Origin: Nocardia cyriacigeorgica
GTDB lineage: Bacteria; Actinomycetota; Actinomycetes; Mycobacteriales; Mycobacteriaceae
DNA length: 64,000 nucleotides
NCBI RefSeq assembly: GCF_010868145.1
Contig: NZ_JAAGUY010000001.1
Coordinates: forward strand, 1-64,000
Direction of reading: 5' to 3'
Shown: piece by piece, positions 15,766 through 24,141 of the stretch
How the letters are laid out: each line of letters opens with the position of its first letter
Numbering within the stretch: the first letter of the stretch is position 1
The notes under the pieces: generated by a model
What the model was told of the DNA's origin: nothing
The model's database searches: none
The model's input: only the letters and a program-made list of their open reading frames with translations
Position numbers and translations under genes: made by a program

Positions 15766-15849
15766 ATGAAACGCGCATCGCGCATCTGCCGACAACCCGG
15801 CCCGCTCCCAGCCGACCCACTGCCGGATAGCGGTGAGACCTCGTGCTGA
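15766..15849 (+). CDS. Pro/Asp-rich leader ORF (27 residues) upstream of the CNNM transporter gene
   Basis: An ATG preceded by the strong ribosome site CGGAGAGAC opens a 27-codon frame: a basic start (MKRASRICR) and then QPGPLPADPLPDSGE, with prolines and acids alternating, ending in Ser-Cys. Its TGA lies four bases inside the next gene, overlapping the GTG start of the CNNM transporter by seven bases. The transporter itself has only a weak ribosome site, so its translation probably depends on ribosomes reading this leader. The composition recalls MgtL-type leader peptides, which sense low magnesium through ribosome destabilisation at acidic/proline codons. That parallel is inference. Confidence 0.55.
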   Translation: MKRASRICRQPGPLPADPLPDSGETSC

Positions 15850-17207
15850 CCGCGGCGAGCATTGCGCTCGGCGTACTTGTCGTCCTGCTCATCACCGCGC
15901 TGACCGGCTACTTCGTCGCCCAAGAGTTCGCCTTCATGGCGGTCGACCGGTCCCGGTTGAAGGCCGGCGCCGAGGCAGGTGACAAGTCGGCGCAACGAGC
16001 GCTCGGCGTCACCCGGCGCACCTCGTTCATGCTCTCCGGCGCACAGCTCGGCATCACCGTCACCGGACTGCTGGTGGGTTACGTCGCCGAACCGCTGATC
16101 GGTCGCGGTCTCGGTGAACTGCTCGGCGGCGTCGGCGTGCCCACCGGCGTCGGCATCGCGGTCGGGGCCGTGCTGGCGATCGCGTTCTCCACCTTCGTGC
16201 AAATGCTCTTCGGGGAGCTCTTCCCGAAGAACCTCGCCATCGCCAGGCCCGAACCAGCGGCCCGCTGGCTGGCCATGTCGACCACGGTCTATTTGAAGCT
16301 CTTCGGCTGGCTGATCTGGCTGTTCGATCAGTCGTCGAATCTGCTGCTTCGTGCCTTGCGGATCGAACCGGTGCACGATGTGGAACATTCGGCCACACCG
16401 CGCGACCTCGAACACATCGTCGCCAGCTCGCGCGACGCGGGGGAACTGCCGCGAGAACTGTCGACACTGCTGGACCGGATCTTGGACTTCCCGACCGCCG
16501 ATGCCGAGCACGCCATGATCGCGCGTTCCCGCGTCGACACCGTGCACGTCGACGATCCCGTCGAGGAGGTGCTCACCCGCATGGGCACCGGGCATACCCG
16601 TTACCCGGTCATCGGATCGTCGAGCGACGACCTGCGCGGCGTCATCCACTTGCACGACCTGCTCGACGGGCCGGTCGAAGGCACCGCAGCCGACCACGTG
16701 CGGGAGGCCGTCATCGTTCCCGGATCCTTGGCTCTGCCCGAGGTCGTCGCGCAATTGGATGCGGCCGGTGATGAGATGGCGCTCGTCGTCGACGAATACG
16801 GCGGGTTCGCGGGCATCGTCACGATCGAGGACATCGCCGAAGAGCTGGTCGGTGAGATCGCCGACGAACACGACACCGGACCCGACACCGACATCGTCGG
16901 CGTCGGTAATGGCTGGCTCGTCGCTGGTGATGTGCACTTGGACGAGATCGAACGTGTCCTCGATTTCGAGCTGCCTGCCGGGGACTACGAAACCATTGCC
17001 GGACTTGTCATCTCCGTGTTCGGTGGGCTGCCCGACGCCGGTGCGCGGGTCGCGATCGAGCTCGACCCCAGTGGCGCCGACTACATCGCCGAACGCCCGC
17101 TGTCCGCGCGCATCCTGGATGCCGAGGTCAGGGCCGTGGCCAACCATGTGCCGGCCTCGGTGTTCCTGAGCCTGCGCACCGAACACGGGAATGCCGACGA
17201 TGAGTGA
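15843..17207 (+). CDS. CNNM/CorC-HlyC family transporter (DUF21-CBS-CorC_HlyC)
   Basis: A 454-residue membrane protein of the CNNM type, whose members transport magnesium or couple it to sodium. The DUF21 membrane domain occupies residues ~5-190 (ALTGYFVAQEFAFMAVDRSRL, QLGITVTGLLVGYVAEP, QMLFGELFPKNLAIARPEPA), followed by a CBS pair (~215-340, with LALPEVVAQLDAAGDEMALVV and DEYGGFAGIVTIEDIAEELV) and a C-terminal CorC_HlyC domain (~355-440, GNGWLVAGDVHLDEIERVL). The start is GTG 15843, inside the end of the leader ORF. It overlaps the next, paralogous gene by eight bases. Confidence 0.92.
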   Translation: MLTAASIALGVLVVLLITALTGYFVAQEFAFMAVDRSRLKAGAEAGDKSAQRALGVTRRTSFMLSGAQLGITVTGLLVGYVAEPLIGRGLGELLGGVGVPTGVGIAVGAVLAIAFSTFVQMLFGELFPKNLAIARPEPAARWLAMSTTVYLKLFGWLIWLFDQSSNLLLRALRIEPVHDVEHSATPRDLEHIVASSRDAGELPRELSTLLDRILDFPTADAEHAMIARSRVDTVHVDDPVEEVLTRMGTGHTRYPVIGSSSDDLRGVIHLHDLLDGPVEGTAADHVREAVIVPGSLALPEVVAQLDAAGDEMALVVDEYGGFAGIVTIEDIAEELVGEIADEHDTGPDTDIVGVGNGWLVAGDVHLDEIERVLDFELPAGDYETIAGLVISVFGGLPDAGARVAIELDPSGADYIAERPLSARILDAEVRAVANHVPASVFLSLRTEHGNADDE

Positions 17208-18228
17208 CCCGTGGGTCGTCGCGGTGGTCACGATCGGGTTGATCGGGGCCAGCGCCTTCTTCGTCGCCGTCGAATTCGCACTGATCGCCGCGCGGCGGCA
17301 CCGCCTCGAGGATGCCGCCGCCACCAGCCCGGCCGCTCGTGCCGCATTGCGTAGCTCCTCGGAACTGTCGGTACTGCTGGCGGGTTCGCAGCTCGGCATC
17401 ACCGTGTGCACGCTCGCGCTCGGTGCGATCACCAAACCCGCTGTGCACCATTGGCTCACCCCGCTGTTCGAGCGGATCGGGGCGCCTGTGTGGGTAGCCG
17501 ATGTCGCCGGGTTCGTGCTGGCGCTGGTGATCGTGACCTTCCTGCACTTGGTCGTCGGGGAGATGGCGCCCAAATCGTGGGCGATCGCGCACCCGGAACG
17601 TTCGGCCACCATGCTCGCGATCCCGATGCGTGCGTTCATGGCGGTGACCCGGCCACTGTTGAAACTGCTGAACCAGATGGCCAACTGGTGCCTGCGCCGA
17701 GTCGGCGTGACGCCGGTCGACGAGGTCGAGTCCGGTCAGGACCCGGCGGCGTTGCGTCACCTCGTCGAGCATTCGGCGACCGCGGGCACGCTCGATGAGC
17801 GCTACCACGGCAACCTGATCAGTGCGCTGGAGCTGGAACAACTCACCGTCGGCGACCTCATGCGCCCGGACGCATCTCCGGACGCCGTCACCCCTGGTGC
17901 GGATCGCGACGCGATCCAGGCGGTGTCGCGCGCCACGGGCCATCTCCGGATGCTCGTGCGTGATGCCGACGGAACCCGGGGCGTGGTTCACGTGCGTGAC
18001 AGCCTCACGGCCGCACCGGACGCCACCGCCGCAGACATGATGCGCCCGGTGCTCACGCTGACCGCGACCACTCCCATCTACGAGGCGTTGCGCACCATGC
18101 GCGAGACCCGCAGCCACCTCGCCGTCGTCACCGACGCCGAGGCCCCGGTCGGGCTGATCACCATCACCGATGTGCTCCGGCGTTTGCTGCCGACCGCGGC
18201 GGGGAAGGCTGATCAGCGGGTGGTGTAG
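17200..18228 (+). CDS. CNNM-type transporter paralogue lacking the CorC_HlyC domain
   Basis: A 342-residue protein with the same DUF21 membrane domain (~5-190: SAFFVAVEFALIAARRHRLE, AGSQLGITVCTLALGAITKP, LHLVVGEMAPKSWAIAHPER) and a CBS pair, but ending straight after the second CBS (TITDVLRRLLP). The missing C-terminal CorC_HlyC domain makes it about 110 residues shorter than its neighbour. The first CBS is weakly conserved. The ATG at 17200 overlaps the stop of the upstream gene (ATGAGTGA). Such tandem long-short pairs are common in actinobacteria and may form a heteromer. Confidence 0.9.
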   Translation: MSDPWVVAVVTIGLIGASAFFVAVEFALIAARRHRLEDAAATSPAARAALRSSSELSVLLAGSQLGITVCTLALGAITKPAVHHWLTPLFERIGAPVWVADVAGFVLALVIVTFLHLVVGEMAPKSWAIAHPERSATMLAIPMRAFMAVTRPLLKLLNQMANWCLRRVGVTPVDEVESGQDPAALRHLVEHSATAGTLDERYHGNLISALELEQLTVGDLMRPDASPDAVTPGADRDAIQAVSRATGHLRMLVRDADGTRGVVHVRDSLTAAPDATAADMMRPVLTLTATTPIYEALRTMRETRSHLAVVTDAEAPVGLITITDVLRRLLPTAAGKADQRVV

Positions 18229-18237
18229 CCGCCGTCG

Positions 18238-19293
18238 TCAATGCTCGTCGAGCGTGATGACGACCTTGACGTCATCGGGGGTGCGGGTGAAAGCGTCGGC
18301 GAAGGTCGACAACGGCAGCCGTCGGGTAACGAGCCTGTCCAACCAGGCGCTGTCTGCGGCGGCAAGGGCATCGGCGGCGAGGCGGTAGTGGCGCAGGTTG
18401 GCGTTGACCGATCCGACGACGACGTCGTTCTCCAGCACGATTTCCCGGTTCACCGCGCCCGCGTCCACGTCGATCAACCGTCCCGTCGGGGAGACACCGG
18501 TCAGGCAGACCACGCCGAACGGCGCGGTTTTCCCCATGGCGGCGAAGACCACCTCATCGGCACCGGTCGCCTCAACCACGACATCAGGTCGCAGCCGATC
18601 GGCGACCGCACCGGCCTCACCGTGGTGGTATGTGGCGCCGAGGTCGCGGACAAGGCGAGGTTTGGCGCCGTCCTCGACCCGGTCGAGGACGTGGACGTCG
18701 AGTCCGCGTTGGCGGCCGAGCAGGGCGGCGAGCAGCCCGATCGGTCCGGCACCGGTCACCAGCACGCGGGCAGGCTCGAACCAGCCGCGTTCGCCGACCC
18801 GTTCGATCTGCTCCCAGGCTTTTGTGACCACACTCGTCGGCTCGAGTAGCACGCCGACCCGCGCCAGCCGCGGATCCAGCGCGACCGCGTATTCGGTTTT
18901 CACACACCACTGTTCGGCGGCGTACCCGTCGAGTTCTTTGATGCCGCGTTCGGTATATCGGCCATTGCGGCAGTTGTCGAATTCGCCGCGCGCACACGCC
19001 CCGCACGGTACGGGGTCGGGGCGGCGCACAACCCCGACGACGAGATCGCCGGGGGCGAAATCGCTGCCCTCGGGTGCGGTACGGACCCGGCCCAATGATT
19101 CGTGCCCGAGGACGAGCCGCTCCCGGCCGGGTGGTGGCCGGCCGTAGGCGGCGGCGACGATCTCCCGGTCGGTGCCGCACACACCGACGGCGAGGCCATC
19201 GACGAGCAGTTCACCCGGACCTGGTTCGGGGTCGGGCAGGTCGCTGATGCCAAGCGACCCCGCCGTTGTGGGATCAACCGTGAGCGCACGCAT
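18238..19293 (-). CDS. Zinc-dependent glucose 1-dehydrogenase-like MDR enzyme
   Basis: A 351-residue medium-chain dehydrogenase. Catalytic zinc ligands are predicted at Cys39 (VGVCGTDREI) and the His64-Glu65 pair (VLGHESLG); the lobe residues Cys97, Cys100 and Cys108 (CGACARGEFDNC) resemble the reduced structural site of archaeal-type glucose dehydrogenases. RYTERGIKELDGYAAEQWCV and LLEPTSVVTKAWEQI are typical of that subgroup, and VTGAGPIGLLAALLG is the NAD(P)-binding Rossmann loop. It probably oxidises an aldose such as glucose or galactose to the lactone. It converges on the CNNM gene with ten bases between stops. Confidence 0.85.
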   Translation of the reverse strand: MRALTVDPTTAGSLGISDLPDPEPGPGELLVDGLAVGVCGTDREIVAAAYGRPPPGRERLVLGHESLGRVRTAPEGSDFAPGDLVVGVVRRPDPVPCGACARGEFDNCRNGRYTERGIKELDGYAAEQWCVKTEYAVALDPRLARVGVLLEPTSVVTKAWEQIERVGERGWFEPARVLVTGAGPIGLLAALLGRQRGLDVHVLDRVEDGAKPRLVRDLGATYHHGEAGAVADRLRPDVVVEATGADEVVFAAMGKTAPFGVVCLTGVSPTGRLIDVDAGAVNREIVLENDVVVGSVNANLRHYRLAADALAAADSAWLDRLVTRRLPLSTFADAFTRTPDDVKVVITLDEH

Positions 19294-19435
19294 AGTGCCG
19301 GTCTACCCGCATCGCGCCAGGTCATGCGCTCGCGCCGAGTCGCACGCCAGGGCAATCGGCGTACCGGTCGATGATTCGCCGCCTCCGAACCCGGCTCTCG
19401 GCCGGAGGACGGCGTGGGCGCAGGTCCGGCGTCGT

Positions 19436-20029
19436 CTACCGGCGAAGCCGTCGAGGCGCGGCGACACGAGCTGAGCCGCGGCGGCGGCGCATCGGCTCCA
19501 CCAGCCAGACCGCGACGAACACGGCCGCCGTCGCGGTTCCGGTGACCACGGCCGCCACCGGTCCGACCACCACATCGACAATCAGCATGGTGACCCCGCA
19601 CATAGCGACGCCCAGCAGAGCGAGACCCGCCAGCGTGCATCGATGCGCCGCGGTCACGATGGTCTGTAGCCGGTGACGGCGGAACAGCAGCCGATGCCAG
19701 GACACCGGTGCCACCAGGAAGATCGTGCCACCGACCGCGGCGCCCGCCGTCACCAGATACACCCCGCGCATGCCGGTATCGAGCGAATCGAACGAGGGCT
19801 GAAACGGCAGAATCATCAGGAATGCGGTGAGCAGCTGCACGCCGGTTTGCAGTACGCGCAGCTCCTGCAGCAGATGTGCCCAGTTCCGGTCCAGCCGTTG
19901 GGTCGGGGTCTCGGCTCGGGCGCGCCAGTTCCAGGTGTCGTGGTCGGCGCCGGCAGTCGTGGTGCCGCGGCGGTTGCTCTGACGCCGCGGCCGAGTGTTC
20001 CCCGTTGAATGTGTGCGACGTACCGGCAT
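19436..20029 (-). CDS. DUF6328 family membrane protein
   Basis: A 197-residue protein with a basic, disordered start of ~40 residues, then the family signature RLDRNWAHLLQELRVLQTGV followed by four hydrophobic spans (LLTAFLMILPFQPSF, VYLVTAGAAVGGTIFLVAPV, TLAGLALLGVAMCGVTMLIV and a last TM). The C-terminus is Arg-rich (MRRRRGSARVAAPRRLRR). No function is known for this actinobacterial family. AGAGGAAG precedes the ATG. It stands alone, 142 bases from the glucose dehydrogenase gene on the same strand. Confidence 0.8.
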   Translation of the reverse strand: MPVRRTHSTGNTRPRRQSNRRGTTTAGADHDTWNWRARAETPTQRLDRNWAHLLQELRVLQTGVQLLTAFLMILPFQPSFDSLDTGMRGVYLVTAGAAVGGTIFLVAPVSWHRLLFRRHRLQTIVTAAHRCTLAGLALLGVAMCGVTMLIVDVVVGPVAAVVTGTATAAVFVAVWLVEPMRRRRGSARVAAPRRLRR

Positions 20030-20761
20030 GGCTTCCTCTTACTCACCTGCGACGGCCCGGTGGGACCTGGTTGCGGCGTACCCGGCGCGGACCAGGTCAT
20101 TCAGTTGTCGCGGCGGGGCCGCGGCTATCGAGGCACAACGTCCGGGTCGGTGGCTGTTGACCGATGGGCCGCCGATATCGAAGCTGTCCGGTCATTGTCG
20201 CGCGGTCGGTACCGAAAGCCCAGAAAGAAGGTCTGCACCGAGAAGACGCACCTGCTGAACGTGGCGGAGTGGTTCGAGATCACCGGCCTGCACGCCGATG
20301 ACCAGACGGAACTCGTCGACGCCGGCGAGGCCACGACCGGCGAGCGCCGACGCCCGACTTCGCTGAACCAGCTGCCCCACAGTGGTTTCGGAGGAATGAT
20401 CGGGGGCATTGCATTGTTGTACAGTTCGTTCGGCAACCGGACATTTCGGTAGTCGGACGACAAAAGGATCCGATGGAATCCACTGCGATGCCGGTGGGAT
20501 CGCGCCGTTCGACAATGGGGTCGAGGGCCGAGCCGATCGGCGGAGTCTCGAGTCCGACAGCCGTGCGGACCTCTTGACCGGCAGTGCTACTCGGTCCGGC
20601 GCGCCGACGATGTCGCGTGGATCCGAGAAACACCGCCGCGACAGCGGAAGTCCGGGCGCACGCCCCCCACGGAAGGGCGGCCGCGCTCGCCGCCTCCACT
20701 CTGGATGCCGAGATTCGCGGCGTCCTCGACCGGGTGTGCCGCACTTGCACGATGCGCGCGA
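20030..20761. other. 732-base stretch with no recognisable gene
   Basis: Open frames exist on both strands (the longest rightward one ends at 20452, another leftward one spans 20125-20463), but none has a family signature, a ribosome site or convincing codon choice. The part between 20230 and 20452 on the plus strand (for example LLNVAEWFEITGLHADDQTE) looks the most protein-like and may be a decayed gene. No RNA gene or strong hairpin is evident. Confidence 0.5.
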
Positions 20762-20965
20762 TCATTCCCGACGGTGCCTGCGGTGGCTGGTGTCGCACAG
20801 CGGGTAGCACCTGGAGCGACGGCACAGGCAGATCGCGACCTGAAATCTGTCCGAGCGCACGGTGCGTCCATCGGTGGTCACGAGTTCGATGGGCCCCTCG
20901 ACGAGAAGGGGCCCGTCCTCGGTGAACCGCATGCGTGTCGGTTCAGGGGCGGGTTCGGTCGGCAC
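20762..20965 (-). CDS. CDGSH iron-sulfur domain protein
   Basis: A 67-residue protein carrying a mitoNEET-type [2Fe-2S] site: CLCRRSRCYPLCDTSHR, in which Cys-X-Cys, a later Cys-Asp and the His give the usual 3Cys-1His ligation. The canonical glycine of C-D-G-S-H is replaced by threonine. The preceding GPLLVEGPIELVTTDGRTV is the usual strand leading to the cluster. The GTG start at 20965 overlaps the methyltransferase stop by 23 bases; an ATG at 20932 would remove 11 residues. It ends a three-gene operon with the methyltransferase and a heme-oxygenase-fold enzyme, and may supply electrons to the latter. Confidence 0.85.
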   Translation of the reverse strand: MPTEPAPEPTRMRFTEDGPLLVEGPIELVTTDGRTVRSDRFQVAICLCRRSRCYPLCDTSHRRHRRE

Positions 20966-21599
20966 GGATCACCACCAACTCCTCATCTCGTTGCCCGGGT
21001 TCGATGAGACCTTCGGCAGCCAGCCATTGCGCCCGTGACCGCATGATCGGCCCGAATGGAATCCGCGTCCGGGCCACGACCGCGGCCTTCAGCCCACTCG
21101 CGCGCAACCTCGATACCGTGGTGTGCGGCCCGCTGACCGCCGACTGCACCAGCAACGCGACGCCGTTGTGGTCGAGCAGGCTCGGCAACCGGGCACACAG
21201 CGGGTCGAGCATGGCCCGGCCGCGCTGTCCCGCATCCCATGCGCGGGCGCCGCCGCGGGTGTGGAGGCCGTCCGAAACCGGTACATACGGCGGATTCGCC
21301 AGCACCACGTCGAACCGGCGGTTGTGTATGACGGTACGAAAATCGCCGTGCACCAGCTCGACCGCGAGGCGGCGCAGCCGCGCGTTCATCCAGGCCGACA
21401 CCAGCGCGGCCACCGAGATATCCACGGCAGTCACCGTCGCGGCACCGGCCTGGGCCGCCTTGATCGCGACGGCCCCGGTGCCGGTGCACAGATCGAGCAC
21501 CCGGCCCCCCGGTGCCAGCCCAGCCTCGGCCATCGCGCGGGCGAGCAGCCACGAGTCGGCCTGCGGGCGATAGACGCCGGGGGCGCATATGAGTCTCAT
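20943..21599 (-). CDS. HemK2/PrmC-like class I methyltransferase
   Basis: A 218-residue SAM-dependent methyltransferase. SAM-binding motif I is GGRVLDLCTGTGAVAIKAAQ, motif II VTAVDISVAALVSA, and the catalytic motif is VVLANPPYVP (NPPY), which is characteristic of enzymes methylating a glutamine, lysine or asparagine side-chain amide or amine, or nucleic acid bases. The short size and the N-terminal APGVYRPQADSWLLA match the HemK2/MTQ2-like subgroup. The substrate is unknown; release-factor methylation is normally done by a separate PrmC. It is the middle gene of an operon, 28 bases after the upstream gene. Confidence 0.85.
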   Translation of the reverse strand: MRLICAPGVYRPQADSWLLARAMAEAGLAPGGRVLDLCTGTGAVAIKAAQAGAATVTAVDISVAALVSAWMNARLRRLAVELVHGDFRTVIHNRRFDVVLANPPYVPVSDGLHTRGGARAWDAGQRGRAMLDPLCARLPSLLDHNGVALLVQSAVSGPHTTVSRLRASGLKAAVVARTRIPFGPIMRSRAQWLAAEGLIEPGQRDEELVVIRADRTRP

Positions 21600-21627
21600 A
21601 CGAAGGGCATATCCCGTTTGCGGCGAG

Positions 21628-22650
21628 TCATTCGTGCTGGTCGTCGGGTCGCGCGGGCAGAACGGACGGATCGAGCAGGGAACTGCGCCCGGTTCGCCAG
21701 CAATCGACAACATGGTCGCCGAAGCGGTCCTCCAACAGATTCGTCGCCTGTATACCGAACACGATCGACGGGACCAGCGCGGGTTCGCGGTCCGCCAGAT
21801 CGCCGATGACGCCGTGACGCATGACCTGTTCGTGGACCGCGTCGGCCTCGACGTGTTCGCGATAGAACATCACACAGGCCGGATCCGCGCCCATCTGTTC
21901 CAAGATCTCGACCAGACGCGCCGAGGCGGGCGGAGAGGTGATCTCCACGGTGGCGAAATGGCCGATCAGGGCCCCACGCCATTTCCGGTGCAGCCCGAAC
22001 AGTGACATGGTGTTGACCAGCGCGATCATCGGGGTCGGTACCGCGTCCAGATAGCGCAGGTACCCCGGGTCCAACCCGGCACCGGTGAGCAGATCAGCAA
22101 AGAGCTGGGCGTGGACTCGCGCGCCGTGCCCGCCGCCGAACTCGTCGAACTCCACCGCCACCACCGACGCCTTGGCCTGTCCACGCAGGCGCGGAATCAC
22201 CCAGGCGTACGGGTCGGCTTCCTTGTGGTGGTAGATGGAGCGGTGCACGAAATATTCGCGCAGCTGGGTCCAGTCATGATGCTCCGCCAGTTGCCGGGCG
22301 ACGCCGGGCACGTCGCGCGGCGCGTTGAGCAAATAGCTCAGCTCGCCGCCGAGATCATCACCGCCGGTGACGTCATCGTGTAGCGCTTCCGACCAGGCCT
22401 GCTCGAGTTCGGCGCGCAGCCGCAGCAGGCCGGGATCCCATTCCCAATCCGGGTCAACCACCTCGAAACCGTGATAATGCAGCTCATAGCAGGTGTGCAG
22501 GGCCAGATGCAGATCGTCACTGTAGGGATCGACATGACCGGCAGGCGGCACGGGATTACCCGGCTGCCCGGTCAGCGTCTCCATCACCGCGGCGGACAGC
22601 GGGCCACGGGGCCGGGGCAGCACGGAGTGTCCGTCGATCACAGGGGACAT
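21628..22650 (-). CDS. Iron-containing redox enzyme, heme-oxygenase-like diiron oxidase (HDO) family
   Basis: A 340-residue protein with the helical heme-oxygenase-like fold seen in diiron oxidases and oxygenases such as UndA and SznF. Candidate metal ligands appear in the expected spacing: the EYFVHRSIYHHKEADPYAW helix, VAVEFDEFGGGHGARVHAQL, and the late helix FYREHVEADAVHE. The first 60 residues (SPVIDGHSVLPRPRGPLS) are typical of the actinobacterial subgroup. The reaction is unknown. It heads a three-gene operon with a HemK2-like methyltransferase and a CDGSH protein, which could respectively act on the product and deliver electrons. Confidence 0.8.
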   Translation of the reverse strand: MSPVIDGHSVLPRPRGPLSAAVMETLTGQPGNPVPPAGHVDPYSDDLHLALHTCYELHYHGFEVVDPDWEWDPGLLRLRAELEQAWSEALHDDVTGGDDLGGELSYLLNAPRDVPGVARQLAEHHDWTQLREYFVHRSIYHHKEADPYAWVIPRLRGQAKASVVAVEFDEFGGGHGARVHAQLFADLLTGAGLDPGYLRYLDAVPTPMIALVNTMSLFGLHRKWRGALIGHFATVEITSPPASARLVEILEQMGADPACVMFYREHVEADAVHEQVMRHGVIGDLADREPALVPSIVFGIQATNLLEDRFGDHVVDCWRTGRSSLLDPSVLPARPDDQHE

Positions 22651-22689
22651 GTTCTCCGCGTACCCGGTGCGACCGCAGGCAATCGGTGC

Positions 22690-24141
22690 CTAGAGCGCCA
22701 ACCCGATGTACTTGGTCTCCAAGTACTCGTCGAGACCTTCGGCACCACCTTCCCGGCCGAGGCCGGAGGACTTGACGCCTCCGAATGGCGCAGCAGGGTT
22801 GGAGACGACACCGGAATTGAGACCGATCATGCCGGTTTCCAGCCGCTCGGAGACGGCGAGCGCTTCACTGATGCTCTCGGCGAACACGTAGCCGATGAGG
22901 CCGGCGTCGGTGTCGTTGGCCATGGCCACAGCTTCGTCGGCGGTCCTGAACGTGCGAAGCGGGGCGATCGGGCCGAAGATCTCCTCGCGCAGGATCGCCG
23001 ACTCCGAGTCGAGGTCTGTCAGCACCGTCGGCTGCACGAAATGGCCGGGGCCGGAAACCGCTTTTCCGCCGGTCAGCACCCGAGCGCCTCGGTCGGTCGC
23101 GTCGTCGACGAGCCCGGTCACCTTGGCCACCGCGACGGCATCGATGAGCGGCCCGACGTCGGTGCCCGCGTCCATCCCATTGCCGACGGTCAATTGCGCC
23201 AGCGCATCGGCGAAACGATGCCCGAATTCCTCCGCAAGGGATTCGTGGATGAGGAAACGGTTGGCCGCCGTGCAGGCTTCGCCGGTATTGCGCATTTTCG
23301 CGGCAACAGCTCCCGTGACCGCACGATCCAGATTCGCCGATTCGAGCACCACGAACGGTGCATTGCCGCCGAGCTCCATCGACACCCGCAGCATGCGTTC
23401 GGCCGCCTGTGCGGTGAGCGCGCGCCCGACCGCGGTGGATCCGGTGAAGGTCAGCTTCCGTAGCCGCGGGTCGGTGATGATGGGGAGGGACAGCTCCGGC
23501 GCGTTCGATGTCGTCACACAGTTGACGACTCCCGCGGGCAGTCCGGCTTCGTCGAGGACCTCCATCAGAGCCAGTGTCGTCAACGGTGTCTGTGGGGCCG
23601 GTTTGAGCACAACGGTGCATCCCGCGGCCAATGCCGGAGCGATCTTGCGGGTGCCCATCGCCAGCGGGAAATTCCACGGCGTGATCGCGAACACCGGGCC
23701 AACAGGCTGCTTCAACGTCATGATCCGGTGGCCGCCGGACGGCGCGCGCACGTAGCTGCCCGAGGCGCGCACACCCTCCTCGGCGAACCATCGGAAGAAT
23801 TCCGCGCCGTAGGTGACCTCGCCGCGCGCCTCGGTGAGCGGTTTGCCCATTTCCAGGGTGATCAGGGTGGCGAATTGTTCGGCGCGTTCGTGGATCAGGC
23901 CGAATGCGGCCATCAGGATGTCGCTGCGGGCGCGCGGATCGGTGGCCGCCCAGGCGGATTGGGCGCGCGACGCGGCGTCGAGCGCGGCCATGCCCGTGGC
24001 CGGGTCGGCGTCGGCGACATGGGTCAACGTTGTTCCGGTTGCCGGGTTTTCGACCGGGAGGGTGGTGGCGTCATCGGTCCAGCGGCCGTCGATGTAATGC
24101 CCCGTCGGCACATCGGCAAGAATCTGTTCGACCGTGTTCAC
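22690..24141 (-). CDS. NAD(P)-dependent aldehyde dehydrogenase (succinate-semialdehyde dehydrogenase-like)
   Basis: A 483-residue enzyme of the ALDH superfamily, closest in pattern to GabD-type enzymes. It has the N-terminal GHYIDGRWTD and ENPATGTTL, the cofactor/catalytic elements VFAITPWNFPLAMGTRKIAP, FTGSTAVGRAL, the general-base Glu in MELGGNAPFVV, and the nucleophile Cys in NTGEACTAANR. EEIFGPIAPLRTF and GLNSGVVSNPAAPFGGVKSS follow. The GTG start at 24141 overlaps the alcohol dehydrogenase stop by four bases, so aldehydes formed by that enzyme would be handed on and oxidised to acids. The divergent PucR-type activator is the probable regulator. Confidence 0.93.
   Translation of the reverse strand: MNTVEQILADVPTGHYIDGRWTDDATTLPVENPATGTTLTHVADADPATGMAALDAASRAQSAWAATDPRARSDILMAAFGLIHERAEQFATLITLEMGKPLTEARGEVTYGAEFFRWFAEEGVRASGSYVRAPSGGHRIMTLKQPVGPVFAITPWNFPLAMGTRKIAPALAAGCTVVLKPAPQTPLTTLALMEVLDEAGLPAGVVNCVTTSNAPELSLPIITDPRLRKLTFTGSTAVGRALTAQAAERMLRVSMELGGNAPFVVLESANLDRAVTGAVAAKMRNTGEACTAANRFLIHESLAEEFGHRFADALAQLTVGNGMDAGTDVGPLIDAVAVAKVTGLVDDATDRGARVLTGGKAVSGPGHFVQPTVLTDLDSESAILREEIFGPIAPLRTFRTADEAVAMANDTDAGLIGYVFAESISEALAVSERLETGMIGLNSGVVSNPAAPFGGVKSSGLGREGGAEGLDEYLETKYIGLAL

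Noticed and set aside
15558..15842. Magnesium (M-box) or other known riboswitch before the CNNM gene
   Set aside because: The 285-base leader does not show the conserved M-box core as far as can be read by eye; the short ORF is the only clear element.
15687..17684. Long leftward open frame (665 codons) antisense to the two CNNM genes
   Set aside because: It mirrors the strongly conserved CNNM frames, has no family motif and no ribosome site; long antisense frames are expected in high-GC DNA.
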